Assembly (NCBI RefSeq): GCF_000235605.1
Contig: NC_016584.1
Coordinates: 608,001 to 672,000, forward strand
Direction of reading: 5' to 3'
From: Desulfosporosinus orientis DSM 765
Lineage (GTDB): Bacteria; Bacillota; Desulfitobacteriia; Desulfitobacteriales; Desulfitobacteriaceae
DNA: 64,000 nt
This document shows positions 27,246-36,837 of the stretch, one piece after another. A program made the position numbers and the translations under genes. The stretch's first letter is position 1. Every line of letters starts with the position of its first letter. The notes under the pieces were generated by a model. That model was not told the origin of the DNA, did no database searches, and saw only the letters and a program-made list of their open reading frames with translations.

Positions 27246-28442
27246 TTATTTCAGTGAGTCTGCAATCCCTCGCCCGAATTCCTGGCACTTCATGAGAGCC
27301 TCGTCATCTGGGTTCCAGGTTATCCTTAGACCTTCATTAATCAGTTCAAATTTAGCATGTTCTAATTCCGTTGAAATCAGCTTTGTATTTTCACCGCTCC
27401 AGCCATAACTACCAAAAGCGGCTCCTTTTTTGTTTTTGAATCCCAGTCCTTTAATCATTTCTAAAATGCCCGCGACAGCAAAAGAAATGCCTTTGTTGAT
27501 GGTGGGTGAACCTACTAATACGGCTTTAGATTTGAAAACTTCTGTTATAATATCGTTTTTATCAGTATGAGTAGAATTACAATTAAATAATTTGACGGTA
27601 ACATCTTTATCACTCAATCGTATTCCAGCAGCTATTTGTTCAGCCATATGCCGGGTGCTGTTCCACATAGTATCGTAGACTATGGTGATTTGATTCTCTT
27701 GATAATCCGAGGCCCATTCCATATATTTGTTAACAATTTGTAAGGGATTATCCCGCCAAATAACACCGTGACTGGGGCAGATCATATCAACAGGCAAATT
27801 TAAACTTAAAATCTCCTTGATTTTATTTTCTACGAATTTACTGAAGGGTGCCAAAATATTGGCGTAATATTTTTGAGCTTCCCAGTATAATTCGGCCTGA
27901 TCAACCAAGTCATTGAACATATGCTCGGAGGATAAATGCTGACCAAAGCCATCATTACTGAAGAGAATATTATCCCCCGTTAAATAAGTAAACATCGTAT
28001 CAGGCCAATGGAGCATTCTTGCCTCAATAAAGATAAATTCTTTTGAGCCAAGATTGAGTTTATCCCCCGTCTTAACAGGGATAAAGTTCCATTCTTGATG
28101 ATATTGGCCCTTTAATGATTTAATGGCATTAGCAGTACAATAGATGGGGGTATTCGGAATTTCTCTCATGAGCTCAGGCAAAGCACCACTGTGATCCGGT
28201 TCACCATGATTAACAATAATATAGTCAATGGTGCTTAAATCGATTTCTTTTTTTAGATTAGCAACAAATTCCTTGGCGAAGGGGGTCCAGACACAATCAA
28301 TCAGGGCCGTTTTTTCGTCTCGAATGAGGTAAGAATTATAGCTGGAACCGTGGTGAGTAGAAAGTTCATCGCCGTGGAATTTTTTTAATTCCCAGTCGAT
28401 TTTGCCTACCCATTGCACATTGTTATTAACTTGAAAACCCAT
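27246..28442 (-). CDS. Flavodiiron protein (A-type flavoprotein, O2/NO reductase)
   Basis: The 398-residue protein has an N-terminal metallo-beta-lactamase-like diiron domain and a C-terminal flavodoxin domain. Diiron ligands fit HGEPDH, the H in ARMLHWPD, the D in SNDGFGQH and the H in CPSHGVIW. The FMN loop is YDTMWNSTRHMAE. Members reduce O2 to water or NO to N2O using rubredoxin or F420 and protect anaerobes. The start has a strong ribosome site (aaggagg). No rubredoxin domain is fused. It lies beside a multihaem cytochrome gene on the same strand. Confidence 0.94.
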   Translation of the reverse strand: MGFQVNNNVQWVGKIDWELKKFHGDELSTHHGSSYNSYLIRDEKTALIDCVWTPFAKEFVANLKKEIDLSTIDYIIVNHGEPDHSGALPELMREIPNTPIYCTANAIKSLKGQYHQEWNFIPVKTGDKLNLGSKEFIFIEARMLHWPDTMFTYLTGDNILFSNDGFGQHLSSEHMFNDLVDQAELYWEAQKYYANILAPFSKFVENKIKEILSLNLPVDMICPSHGVIWRDNPLQIVNKYMEWASDYQENQITIVYDTMWNSTRHMAEQIAAGIRLSDKDVTVKLFNCNSTHTDKNDIITEVFKSKAVLVGSPTINKGISFAVAGILEMIKGLGFKNKKGAAFGSYGWSGENTKLISTELEHAKFELINEGLRITWNPDDEALMKCQEFGRGIADSLK

Positions 28443-28571
28443 GTTGCGACCTCCTTAATTTAACGATTAAAACAACTGAAATGGATCTTTCTATATTTCC
28501 TTATTTCCTTAGCTTAATCCTTCTTTTTAAGAAGGACAACCTTAAATTTGCTTAAATTTATTACATACAGA

Positions 28572-28595
28572 AGAGCCATACTTGATGTATGGCTC
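28572..28595. terminator. Hairpin downstream of the cytochrome gene
   Basis: Perfect 10-bp stem agagccatac / gtatggctct with a 4-base loop, just past the stop of the minus-strand cytochrome gene. Confidence 0.7.
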
Positions 28596-28616
28596 TTGCT
28601 GTCAAGTCAAGCCCTT

Positions 28617-29687
28617 TTACTTAGCCAGTTCCGGTAACTGTTTCTTAATCATCTCAATAATTGTCGGATTCTTGATTTCGATAGGTTTCGTGGACGGGTC
28701 ATCTTGCAGATCTTCGTATTTCATGGCACCAAAGCTGTGATCCCTTGTGATATGACCATACGCATCACTTGGGTTTTTCCACATGATTTTATCTAAATCA
28801 AAGGTCTTGCCGGCATGGCATTTGGCACAGATATCCGTAGGGTTGTCTGCCAGCAGAAGTGAACCATTGGCGTTGACTTTATGGGTACTATGGCAAGTTT
28901 GGCATTGAGCTAACTGTGAGCTTTGAGCATGTTTACTTGCGAAGTAGTCACGTGTTCCGTAGTGGTTCGTAGCGGTAAAGTTGCCTTGATCATCTTTAGA
29001 AGGATTGCTTTCATGACAATTTAAACAGCCGGTTTTTGCGGTTTCCAGATCCATCGTTGCTTTTTTGTCTGTTGCACTTACGTGATTTGAGCCAGGGCCA
29101 TGACAGGATTCGCAGGAAATACCATAATTAGGAGACGCATCCTCAATACCAGGTGCATGACAGCCTCCGCAGGTAAAACTCTCAGCAGTCCAGTCGTTCT
29201 TCCCATCATTATCTACATCCGTTTGTTTGGGGGCTTCTACAGTCCATTTATCGTTAGTTTTCTTAACTGCACCGACCCGGTAAATTGTTTCTTTAAATCC
29301 GGCATCTTTAGGAATTTCCGCAATGACATAGTCATCCATCATAACCCCATAGATTTTAGCTTTGGATAAATCAAGTTTTGTCGATGTGGGTTTATCTTTA
29401 TTTGCGGCGTCGAAGATTGTAATTTCCCCTAAGGGTTTCTCGAGAGGATAATCAGAAAGAGGTTTAAAGGCGCTGTAGTGATTCGTATGAGTCACATTGT
29501 TATAGGTATCAGAGTGACAGGCCTTACAAGCATCATCCCCTACATAAGTGACTTTTGTTGTCTGAGTTAAATCTGGACCAGTTGTTTGAGGAGTAGGAGT
29601 TTCCTGGGTTTTGGTACAGCCCATGGTTAATAAAATTAAGAGGGTTAAAGAAATAATTGAGGTGAAGAAAGGTTTTTTCCAGTTCAT
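28617..29687 (-). CDS. Lipoprotein hexahaem cytochrome c
   Basis: The 356-residue protein has a lipoprotein signal (hydrophobic run ending LLTMGC) and six CxxCH haem sites: CKACH, CGGCH, CESCH, CLNCH, CQTCH and CAKCH. The cluster GISCESCHGPGSNH resembles the cytochrome c-554/NrfB-like group. Anchored outside the membrane, it likely passes electrons to an external acceptor or a reductase. The good start site gggagg-type (ggaggaaacactcaATG) is clear. No reductase partner lies adjacent, so the physiological acceptor is unknown. Confidence 0.88.
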   Translation of the reverse strand: MNWKKPFFTSIISLTLLILLTMGCTKTQETPTPQTTGPDLTQTTKVTYVGDDACKACHSDTYNNVTHTNHYSAFKPLSDYPLEKPLGEITIFDAANKDKPTSTKLDLSKAKIYGVMMDDYVIAEIPKDAGFKETIYRVGAVKKTNDKWTVEAPKQTDVDNDGKNDWTAESFTCGGCHAPGIEDASPNYGISCESCHGPGSNHVSATDKKATMDLETAKTGCLNCHESNPSKDDQGNFTATNHYGTRDYFASKHAQSSQLAQCQTCHSTHKVNANGSLLLADNPTDICAKCHAGKTFDLDKIMWKNPSDAYGHITRDHSFGAMKYEDLQDDPSTKPIEIKNPTIIEMIKKQLPELAK

Positions 29688-29952
29688 TGAGTGTTTCCTC
29701 CTTTAAGTCTAGTTTTAAAATACTTTTTATTTAACCAGATGGTCTGGATGACTTAGGGTTGTAAATAGTAAATCAATACTTGATAATGATGGCTTTAGTT
29801 TGCTTAAATTTGACCAGAACATGCTTGATTTTTCAAAACAATGAACATGAAATTTATGGAAAATAAGGACTAGAGCAGAGTATTTAAATGGATATAAAAA
29901 CCTTCATAAAATCTTTAAGGAAGGAAAGAATAGGACTCAAAAAAATTTAAGA
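29688..29952. other. Divergent intergenic stretch
   Basis: AT-rich region between the cytochrome gene and the TetR promoter. No gene or clear element was seen before the promoter at 29953. Confidence 0.5.
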
Positions 29953-30000
29953 TTGACAAAAATCATAAACTATTAGATTATGTAAGTGAGTAATCACTCA
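29953..30000 (+). promoter_or_regulatory. Promoter with overlapping TetR-type operator
   Basis: -35 TTGACA (29953-29958), 17-base spacer, -10 GATTAT (29976-29981). The palindrome TGAGTAATCACTCA (29987-30000) covers the predicted start of transcription. The form TGAGT-N4-ACTCA is typical of TetR-family sites, so autoregulation by the following gene is likely. Confidence 0.7.
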
Positions 30001-30020
30001 TTCTATTTTAGGAGGATATT

Positions 30021-30611
30021 ATGAGGAAATCCGTTGAAGATCGGCGCCAAGATATTCTTGAAGCAGCGCTCACTGTTTTTGCACAAAAGGGTTTTAATGG
30101 TTCAACTACGGCGGAAATTGCTCGTGCCGCTGGTGTAGCAGAAGGAACAATTTTCCGCCATTTTGCCACGAAAAAAGAACTGTTAATTGCAGTTCTCAAA
30201 CCAAAAGTACTTGAGGGTATTATTTATCTGGATAAAGAACAAAGAGAAGCTTCTCCTTTAGAATTCTTTCGCAGCTTTTTGAAAAACCGTCTGGAATTGC
30301 TGAAAGAAAACGATAGCCTTTTTCGTTTCATGTTCGCTGAGGCTCAATACCATGAAGAAGTTCGAGAAGCGTTATACAAAGGAATTCTTGAACAAGGTAT
30401 ATGTATCGTTAAACCTTGGTTTGATAAGGGCGTGGAACAAGGGATATTTAAACCTCTTCCATTTATATTTATGGTTAGAAGTTTTATGGGAATGGCACTT
30501 TTCTACGGAATATTTAATCACGTCTTTCCGGGGTTATCTCCTGAGAAAACCATTGACGAAGCATCTGATCAGATACTGGAGCTTTTTTTACACGGTTTAC
30601 TTGTTAAATAG
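30021..30611 (+). CDS. TetR/AcrR family regulator
   Basis: This 196-residue regulator has a canonical N-terminal helix-turn-helix ([20 protein letters not shown]) and a variable ligand domain. A strong site (aggagg) precedes ATG 30021. It heads an operon with HlyD, ABC ATPase and ABC-2 permease genes and most likely represses it until a toxic compound is bound. Confidence 0.92.
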   Translation: MRKSVEDRRQDILEAALTVFAQKGFNGSTTAEIARAAGVAEGTIFRHFATKKELLIAVLKPKVLEGIIYLDKEQREASPLEFFRSFLKNRLELLKENDSLFRFMFAEAQYHEEVREALYKGILEQGICIVKPWFDKGVEQGIFKPLPFIFMVRSFMGMALFYGIFNHVFPGLSPEKTIDEASDQILELFLHGLLVK

Positions 30612-30648
30612 AATTTAGGATCTATCTATGAGTAGGAGGAGAATCAAT

Positions 30649-31668
30649 ATGAGAAAAAAAGCTGTAGTCGTTGTTTTTGTACTTCTCTTCATTGCCTTGT
30701 CTGTTCTAGGGGATCGCTATTTCAATCCTTCTGCAGATCTAAACACGTATTCGGGGACTATCGAAGGTACTGAAATTCCAGTTCAGCCTGAACTGGGAGG
30801 TAAAATTGTTCAGTTATCTGTTGATGAAGGTCAAATTATCAAAGAGGGTGACATTCTTGCAAAACTCGATGACAGTCAGGCTAAGATTTCTTTGTCTATA
30901 GCCCAAAGTCAGCAGCTGCAGGCACAAGCTAAGCTTAATGACCTTTTAGGGGGAGCAAGAGCAGAAGAAATTCGTCGTCTTGAAAATATGGTTACTCAGG
31001 CTAAGGCAAATTTGGCAGCTTTAGAACCCAATCTTCATTTTGAAGAAGAAAATTTAGCAAATGATCAAAAACTTTTTGACAGCGGCGCTATCAGCAAACA
31101 AGTTTTGGATGCTCAGCAAAATAAAGTGGACACTCTGAAGGCTCAGTATGAAGGGGCTCAGGCTAATGTCAACGCTGCTCAGGCCAGTTTAGATCAAGCT
31201 CAGGCTGGCTACACTCAGCCTACAATACAGGCCCAGAAAGCGGCTGTGGATATCGCTGCTCAATCCGTTGACAATGCGGAACTTAGTCTGAACAAACTGA
31301 CGATAAAGAGTCCTGTCGGAGGTCAGATTCTCTATAAGAATGTTCAGCTAGGGCAAGTGGTTAATCCCGGTACGACTCTTGTCACGATTCTCAATCCCGA
31401 GGATTTGTGGATTAAAATATATGTACCTGGAGCTAAACTTGGTCAATTAAAACTTGGCGGTACCGTTAGTATTGTTGCAGATGCTTATCCTGGCAAGACC
31501 TTTAAAGGAATCATTAAATATATCAGCAACCAGGCAGAATTCACTCCCAAGAATGTCCAGACCAAAGAGGAACGAACGACGACGGTTTATGCCGTTAAGA
31601 TATCCATTACAGAAGGTAAAGATGAGTTGAAAGCAGGTATGCCGGCAGATGTGACCCTAAAGGAGTGA
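30649..31668 (+). CDS. HlyD family membrane-fusion protein (YbhG-like)
   Basis: The 339-residue adaptor has an N-terminal TM, a lipoyl half (GGKIVQLSVDEGQIIKEGD), a long alanine/glutamine-rich helical hairpin (about residues 75-215), and the second lipoyl half with GGQILYKNVQLGQVV. ATG 30649 has aggagg at 8 bases. Unlike the adaptor at 15714, it carries a full hairpin, which suggests a YbhG-FSR type pump. Confidence 0.9.
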   Translation: MRKKAVVVVFVLLFIALSVLGDRYFNPSADLNTYSGTIEGTEIPVQPELGGKIVQLSVDEGQIIKEGDILAKLDDSQAKISLSIAQSQQLQAQAKLNDLLGGARAEEIRRLENMVTQAKANLAALEPNLHFEEENLANDQKLFDSGAISKQVLDAQQNKVDTLKAQYEGAQANVNAAQASLDQAQAGYTQPTIQAQKAAVDIAAQSVDNAELSLNKLTIKSPVGGQILYKNVQLGQVVNPGTTLVTILNPEDLWIKIYVPGAKLGQLKLGGTVSIVADAYPGKTFKGIIKYISNQAEFTPKNVQTKEERTTTVYAVKISITEGKDELKAGMPADVTLKE

Positions 31669-31674
31669 GGCAGA

Positions 31675-32448
31675 ATGAATTTAGCAATCGATTGCCAGGG
31701 TTTGGTCAAGCAATTTGGAGCTTATACAGCGGTTCGGGGAGTAACCTTTCAACTCCCTGCCGGCTCGATTATGGGTTTTGTTGGACCTAATGGTGCCGGA
31801 AAAACAACGCTTATCCGTATGCTCTGTGGAGTTTTGGTGCCCTCAGAAGGTCATGCTACAGTGCTGGGGTATGATGTTATGACCCAACCGGAGGAAATTA
31901 AACAGCGTATTGGCTATATGTCCCAAAAGTTTAGTCTCTATGATGATTTAACAGTAAAAGAGAATCTTGACTTTTATGCCGGAGTATATGGCCTGCAGGG
32001 AAAAAAGGCTCAGGAGCAGAAGGAGAGAGTGATCCAACGGATTGGCCTGAAAGAGCGAACGCCTCAATTAGTTGCTTCCCTCTCAGGAGGATGGAAGCAG
32101 CGGGTAGCTTTAGCCTGCGCCTTGCTCCATAGTCCCCAGCTTCTTATTCTGGATGAGCCGACAGCGGGGGTGGATCCTGTCTCCCGGCGGATTTTTTTAA
32201 ATCTGATTCATCAATTGGCACAGGAAGGGATCACGGTTCTGGTCAGCACTCATTACATGGATGAAGCTGCTACTTGTGATTTCTTAGGTTTTGTTTTTTA
32301 TGGCCGTTTAATTGCCTTTGGTTCTCCCGCCGACATGAAAGAAAGAGCAGGTATTGATAACCTGGATGATCTCTTTATTCATTATGTCGAGCATGAGGCA
32401 TCGGAAGATCCGCGCAATGAAGCTCTTAGGAAAGGAGTGAGAGCTTAA
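31675..32448 (+). CDS. ABC transporter ATP-binding protein (YbhF-like)
   Basis: The 257-residue ATPase has Walker A GPNGAGKTT, signature LSGGWKQR (W in place of the usual M/Q), Walker B LLILDEPTAGVDP and a switch His in STHYMDEA. It belongs to the DrrA/NodI/ABC-2 group of drug exporters. Ribosome site aaggag; its last base overlaps the permease start. It carries one ATPase domain rather than the fused pair of E. coli YbhF. Confidence 0.92.
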   Translation: MNLAIDCQGLVKQFGAYTAVRGVTFQLPAGSIMGFVGPNGAGKTTLIRMLCGVLVPSEGHATVLGYDVMTQPEEIKQRIGYMSQKFSLYDDLTVKENLDFYAGVYGLQGKKAQEQKERVIQRIGLKERTPQLVASLSGGWKQRVALACALLHSPQLLILDEPTAGVDPVSRRIFLNLIHQLAQEGITVLVSTHYMDEAATCDFLGFVFYGRLIAFGSPADMKERAGIDNLDDLFIHYVEHEASEDPRNEALRKGVRA

Positions 32449-33593
32449 TGAGAGGATTTTCATGGGTGCGTTTTTTAGCAGTATTAAAGAAGGAATTCCT
32501 CCACATTCGCAGGGATCGGGGCAGTCTCATTATGGCTATCGCTATGCCCATCGGTATGCTTCTACTTTTCGGTTATGCTGTCAATACCGATGTAGACCAT
32601 CTGCCTACGGTTGTTTGGGATCAATCCCAGACCATGGATAGCCGGGAATTTATAAGTTCTTTACGGAACACTCAGTATTTAGATCCTAATAACTATGTCC
32701 AGGGGTATGGGCAAATTGAGGCTTATCTGGACAGCGGCAAGGCACGGGCAGCAGTGGTTATTCCCCCTGATTTCGGCAGGGAAATCCAAAAAGAGAATGG
32801 TCAAGCGGAGGTTCAGGTCCTGGTTGATGGCTCTGACCCCACCATTGCCCGGGCAGCAATGTCTGCTGTCCAGATGCTGGGGTTGAATAAATCCTTACAG
32901 ATTCAGGGAATTCGCCTGGCGGCTAAGGGAGCGGCTGCCGGGACCACCATGCCCCTCAATATTGAGACCAGAGTTTGGTATAATCCGGACATGAAGTCCA
33001 TGGTCTTTAATATTCCGGCCTTGATAGGGCTGATTTTACAAAATGTCATTACTATGCTGACATCCTTCTCCATAGTGCGGGAAAAAGAACGGGGTACTAT
33101 GGAACAAGTTGTGGTTACCCCTATCCGCTCCTTAGAACTGCTCCTTGGCAAGCTTCTGCCCTTTCTTTTCATAGGCTTCATATCCTTATCCCTAATTTTA
33201 GCGACAGGTATTTTCTGGTTTGGAGTTGTACCGGCGGGAAGCGTGCCACTTTTAGTGCTTTTATCAACCATCTTTCTCTTTACTATTCTGGCCATCGGTC
33301 TGTTGATATCCAGTGTTGCCAAGACCCAGCTTCAGGCTATGCAAATGACCTTTATCCTGATATTGCCTTCTATTTTATTGTCAGGTTTTATCTTCCCCAG
33401 AGAAACTATGCCCACATTCCTCAAACTTCTCGGCGGATTATTTCCCCTGACCTATTTTCTGGAGATCGTAAGGGGGATCTTTCTCAAGGGGGTTGGAATA
33501 CATTATCTCTGGCAGGACACGCTTATTCTGTGTGTATTTGCCTTTATTCTGGTGGGAATCGCCGCCATGAAATTCAGAAAAAATTTAGATTAA
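32448..33593 (+). CDS. ABC-2 type permease (YhhJ/YbhS-like)
   Basis: The 381-residue permease has TM1 near residue 30 (LIMAIAMPIGMLLLFGYAV), an extracytoplasmic domain, and five C-terminal TMs with the ABC-2 signature FSIVREKERGTMEQVVVTP. The C-terminal FPLTYFLEIVRGIFLKG is the usual family block. It is the last gene of the TetR-controlled efflux operon. Confidence 0.92.
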   Translation: MRGFSWVRFLAVLKKEFLHIRRDRGSLIMAIAMPIGMLLLFGYAVNTDVDHLPTVVWDQSQTMDSREFISSLRNTQYLDPNNYVQGYGQIEAYLDSGKARAAVVIPPDFGREIQKENGQAEVQVLVDGSDPTIARAAMSAVQMLGLNKSLQIQGIRLAAKGAAAGTTMPLNIETRVWYNPDMKSMVFNIPALIGLILQNVITMLTSFSIVREKERGTMEQVVVTPIRSLELLLGKLLPFLFIGFISLSLILATGIFWFGVVPAGSVPLLVLLSTIFLFTILAIGLLISSVAKTQLQAMQMTFILILPSILLSGFIFPRETMPTFLKLLGGLFPLTYFLEIVRGIFLKGVGIHYLWQDTLILCVFAFILVGIAAMKFRKNLD

Positions 33594-33600
33594 AAAATAA

Positions 33601-33645
33601 TGGCAAGACCGCTCAAACCATAGGCTGAACGGTCTTGCCATTTAT
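33601..33645. terminator. Bidirectional terminator
   Basis: Perfect 11-bp stem tggcaagaccg / cggtcttgcca followed by tttatttt. It separates the efflux operon from the convergent dapL gene. Confidence 0.85.
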
Positions 33646-33706
33646 TTTGTCACCCGTGAGGGCATGAACACATAGGCTATAAGTAGGGTTGTTTAAATGC
33701 ACAGTC

Positions 33707-33730
33707 AAATTCGGAATCGATTCCGAATTT
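33707..33730. repeat. Perfect 24-bp palindrome
   Basis: Two adjoining 12-base arms (AAATTCGGAATC and its complement) with no spacer, just downstream of dapL. No gene starts nearby, so its role is unclear; it could be a protein-binding site. Confidence 0.6.
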
Positions 33731-33749
33731 AAGGCCCAGGTGATTCTTC

Positions 33750-34988
33750 CTATTTTCCCATTTTAGTTTTTATCCGTTGGATGGCCTTTTCCGTATTTTC
33801 CCGGGTGCCAAAGGCAGTTAAGCGGAAGAAACCCTCGCCATTAGCGCCAAAGCCTGCTCCGGGTGTGCCCACAACATGAGCTTCCTTCATGAGCTTGTCA
33901 AAGAACTCCCAGGAACCCATTTGCTTGGGGGTTTTCATCCAGATATAGGGGGCGTTGATTCCTCCGAAAACTTCATAACCTGCTTCGGTAAGCCCTTCCC
34001 GAATGATCCGGGCGTTTTCCATATAATAATCAATGGTTTCCTTAATTTGTTTCTTGCCTTCCGGTGTATAAATAGCTGCGGCAGCAGCTTGGACCGGGTA
34101 GGAAACGCCGTTGAACTTTGTTGTTTGTCTCCTCAGCCAGAGTTTATTCAAGCTATGGGCTTCCCCTTTGGAATCATAGATCATGAGTTCTTTAGGGATA
34201 ACCGTGTAGGCGCAGCGTGTTCCGGTAAATCCTGCTGTTTTGGAGAAGCTCCGGAATTCAACAGCAACTTCCCGGGCCCCTTCGACTTCATAGATCGTTC
34301 GGGGAACGTTTTCTTCGCGGATAAAGGCCTCATAAGCAGAATCATATAAGATGATGGATTTATGTTCCCGAGCGTAGTCCACCCATTGTTTAAGCTCATT
34401 TTTTGTAAGGGTCATCCCCGTGGGATTGTTGGGGAAACAAAGGTAAATCATATCCACATGAGTTGTGGGGAAAGCGGGTTTCATGCCATTTTCCTCTGTA
34501 CACGGCAGGTAGACGATATTGTCATATTGACCTTTATCCGTATTATAGTTACCAGTACGTCCTGCCATGACATTGCTGTCAACATAAACAGGGTAGACAG
34601 GGTCGCTAACGGCCATGATGTTATTGATACCGAAAATTTCTTGAAAGTTAGCAGTGTCACTTTTGGCTCCGTCACTGACATAGATTTCATCAATATCAAG
34701 AGTTACTCCCCGTGTTTTATAATCATTTTCAATAATACTTTCGATTAAGAAGTTGTAACCTTGCTCAGGACCATATCCTCTGAAGGTTTCAGCTTTTCCC
34801 ATTTCGTCTACGGCTTTTTTCATGGCTTCGATAACAGCCGGAGGAAGCGGGCGGGTGACATCCCCAATTCCTAAGCGAATAATGTCTGCATCAGGGTTTT
34901 CATTTTTAAATTGTGTCACCCGGCGGGCAATCTCGGAAAAAAGGTAACTTCCAGGTAACTTCAGAAAATTTTCATTCATTAAGGCCAT
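33750..34988 (-). CDS. dapL: LL-diaminopimelate aminotransferase
   Basis: The 412-residue fold-type I PLP enzyme converts tetrahydrodipicolinate to LL-diaminopimelate in one step for lysine and peptidoglycan synthesis. The PLP lysine lies in [17 protein letters not shown], and the N-terminus [20 protein letters not shown] is the DapL signature. ATG 34988 gives the usual length; the frame extends to 35045 but without family similarity. gaagggag precedes at 13 bases, a rather long gap. Confidence 0.95.
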   Translation of the reverse strand: MALMNENFLKLPGSYLFSEIARRVTQFKNENPDADIIRLGIGDVTRPLPPAVIEAMKKAVDEMGKAETFRGYGPEQGYNFLIESIIENDYKTRGVTLDIDEIYVSDGAKSDTANFQEIFGINNIMAVSDPVYPVYVDSNVMAGRTGNYNTDKGQYDNIVYLPCTEENGMKPAFPTTHVDMIYLCFPNNPTGMTLTKNELKQWVDYAREHKSIILYDSAYEAFIREENVPRTIYEVEGAREVAVEFRSFSKTAGFTGTRCAYTVIPKELMIYDSKGEAHSLNKLWLRRQTTKFNGVSYPVQAAAAAIYTPEGKKQIKETIDYYMENARIIREGLTEAGYEVFGGINAPYIWMKTPKQMGSWEFFDKLMKEAHVVGTPGAGFGANGEGFFRLTAFGTRENTEKAIQRIKTKMGK

Positions 34989-35057
34989 AGTTTTTATAAA
35001 TCTCCCTTCTTTTAAATCCGCCGCTTCAAAAGAGCAAGGCGCCAAAATTCTATACTA

Positions 35058-35088
35058 ATCAGAAAGTATGATTTACTTTCTGAAGCAT
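35058..35088 (+). repeat. Short hairpin motif shared with 22720
   Basis: Hairpin cagaaagta / tactttctg followed by aagcataaa. The parts tcagaRagtat and ctttctgaagcataaa recur at 22720-22762 with a longer loop. It lies in a 290-base intergenic region that holds no gene. Confidence 0.4.
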
Positions 35089-35281
35089 AAATGCAACTAA
35101 GGCAGCAGCCAAGTTTCTAATATTATAGCATATTTTTACTGCTTAGGCCTTTTTCCATTATGTATTCATGAAATGGCTTAATCTCACTTTAAGAGGGCGG
35201 AGTAATCGTGATAAAATAAAAAAATAGTTGGAATTGTATTAATAAAAAATAAAGCTTTGGAAACAGAACGGAGTTGTAACA

Positions 35282-36454
35282 ATGCAGAAGCCATCAGTAC
35301 GTTTAGAGGGTTTAGGTGCTTCCGTTTTTACGGAGATGGACGATCTTAAAAGAAGTTTAGAAAAACAAGGGAAAAATTTAATTAACTTAAGTATAGGCAG
35401 CCCAGACCGCGCTCCCGATCTTCAAATTCGCAGCGTTTTAAGTCAAGCGGTTCTTGAAGGCGATCAATATGGATATACCCTGACACGGGGGACGGAAGAG
35501 TTTCGCCAGGTTTGTGCCCAATGGTATAAGGATAGGTTCGGAGTGATTCTCAATCCTGAAACCGAAGTGTTGCCCTTAATGGGTTCTCAGGATGGTTTGG
35601 CACATATTTTCCTTGCTTACATCGATTCCGGTGATCTGGCCTTGATTCCTGATCCCGGTTATCCAATTTATAGTGCCGGTTTATGGCTGGCAGGCGGAAA
35701 AAAAGTTCCTATGCCGCTGCTTAAAGACAATGGATTTTTGCCCGATATAAGTAAGATCGATCCTGATCTGGCTCGCCAGGCAAAACTCATGTTTTTAAAT
35801 TATCCCAATAATCCTACGGCAGCAGTGGCCAGCCTATCTTTTTTTGAAGAGGTTGTGGAATTTGCAGCCAAGTACGATATTATTATTTGTCATGATGCAG
35901 CCTATTCCGAATTAGCATTTGAAGGATTCAAGCCAGTCAGCTTTTTGCAGGCGCGAGGGGCAAAAGACATAGGGATTGAGTTTCATTCTGTTTCTAAGAC
36001 GTATAACTTGGCAGGAGCAAGGCTGGGGTTTGTTGTTGGAAATTCTGACGTAGTCGGGACCCTTTCCCAACTCAAATCAAACATTGATTATGGGGTTTTT
36101 GCTCCGGTTTTAGCTGCTGGGGCCTATGCACTTCGCAGTAGCCAAGGCTCAATCAAAGAGAATCAGGAAGCTTATCAGAGACGGCGGGATCTTCTGATTG
36201 GCGGTTGTGCCGCCGCAGGTTGGGAAATGCCGGTACCCCAGGGCTCCATGTTTATTTGGGCACCGGTTCCCACAGATCAGGACTCTGTTACCTTTGCCAG
36301 GGATTTGGCCCGGGAAGCCGGAGTGATTGTAGTACCCGGCCTTGCTTTCGGTGACTATGGAGAAGGCTTTGTTCGCTTGGCAATGGTGCAAGATGAAAAG
36401 GTATTGCAGGAAGCCATTCTCCGAATACACCGGTTTTTAAGCCAAAAGAGATAA
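35282..36454 (+). CDS. Class I/II PLP aminotransferase
   Basis: This 390-residue aminotransferase is related to DapL and to aspartate/alanine aminotransferases of the LL-DAP group. The PLP lysine lies in EFHSVSKTYNLAGARLGF, and NYPNNPTAAV and the C-terminal R block GEGFVRLAMV are present. cggag lies 8 bases before ATG 35282. The substrate cannot be assigned. It is divergent from dapL, and no aspartate-pathway gene lies nearby. Confidence 0.88.
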   Translation: MQKPSVRLEGLGASVFTEMDDLKRSLEKQGKNLINLSIGSPDRAPDLQIRSVLSQAVLEGDQYGYTLTRGTEEFRQVCAQWYKDRFGVILNPETEVLPLMGSQDGLAHIFLAYIDSGDLALIPDPGYPIYSAGLWLAGGKKVPMPLLKDNGFLPDISKIDPDLARQAKLMFLNYPNNPTAAVASLSFFEEVVEFAAKYDIIICHDAAYSELAFEGFKPVSFLQARGAKDIGIEFHSVSKTYNLAGARLGFVVGNSDVVGTLSQLKSNIDYGVFAPVLAAGAYALRSSQGSIKENQEAYQRRRDLLIGGCAAAGWEMPVPQGSMFIWAPVPTDQDSVTFARDLAREAGVIVVPGLAFGDYGEGFVRLAMVQDEKVLQEAILRIHRFLSQKR

Positions 36455-36567
36455 ACGGCTTATACCCGGTATTCATAGTTTTTATAAGCCCATCCAGGTT
36501 TATCTAGTGTTGAGGAAGAGGAAAAGTGAGTTTTTTGTAGAACATAGTCTTTAATACTCAAATAGTA

Positions 36568-36698
36568 GGCAAATCTATTGAAAAATAGAGACGCAAAGCC
36601 ACGGGTCTAAAGCAGGCCTTTCTGCCTGTCATGACGGCCGGGTTGCAGAATATGCATCACAGTATGTCTATCTGCTGAATATTCGGTGGATAGACATT
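36568..36698 (+). ncRNA. Cyclic-di-GMP-I (GEMM) riboswitch with terminator
   Basis: The aptamer (36568-36647) shows GGCAAA, a P2 hairpin tctatt-gaaa-aataga, the conserved GACGCAAAGCCACGGGTCTAA, and the closing GACGGCCGGGTTGC. An expression platform follows: stem atgtctatc / gatagacat (36664-36695) with tttt. It lies in the leader of the chemoreceptor gene at 36838, so receptor expression should depend on cyclic di-GMP. Confidence 0.88.
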
Positions 36699-36837
36699 TT
36701 TGATATTTACTGGATAGGAGGGTTAAGATCCACATTTAGAATGAGAGTCTTTAGTACTTATTTTTTGGTATGAAGAATTTTTTGGATTATAGAAGATCCT
36801 TAGGATTTATCGAATTTATAGTGGAGGATGATAAGGG

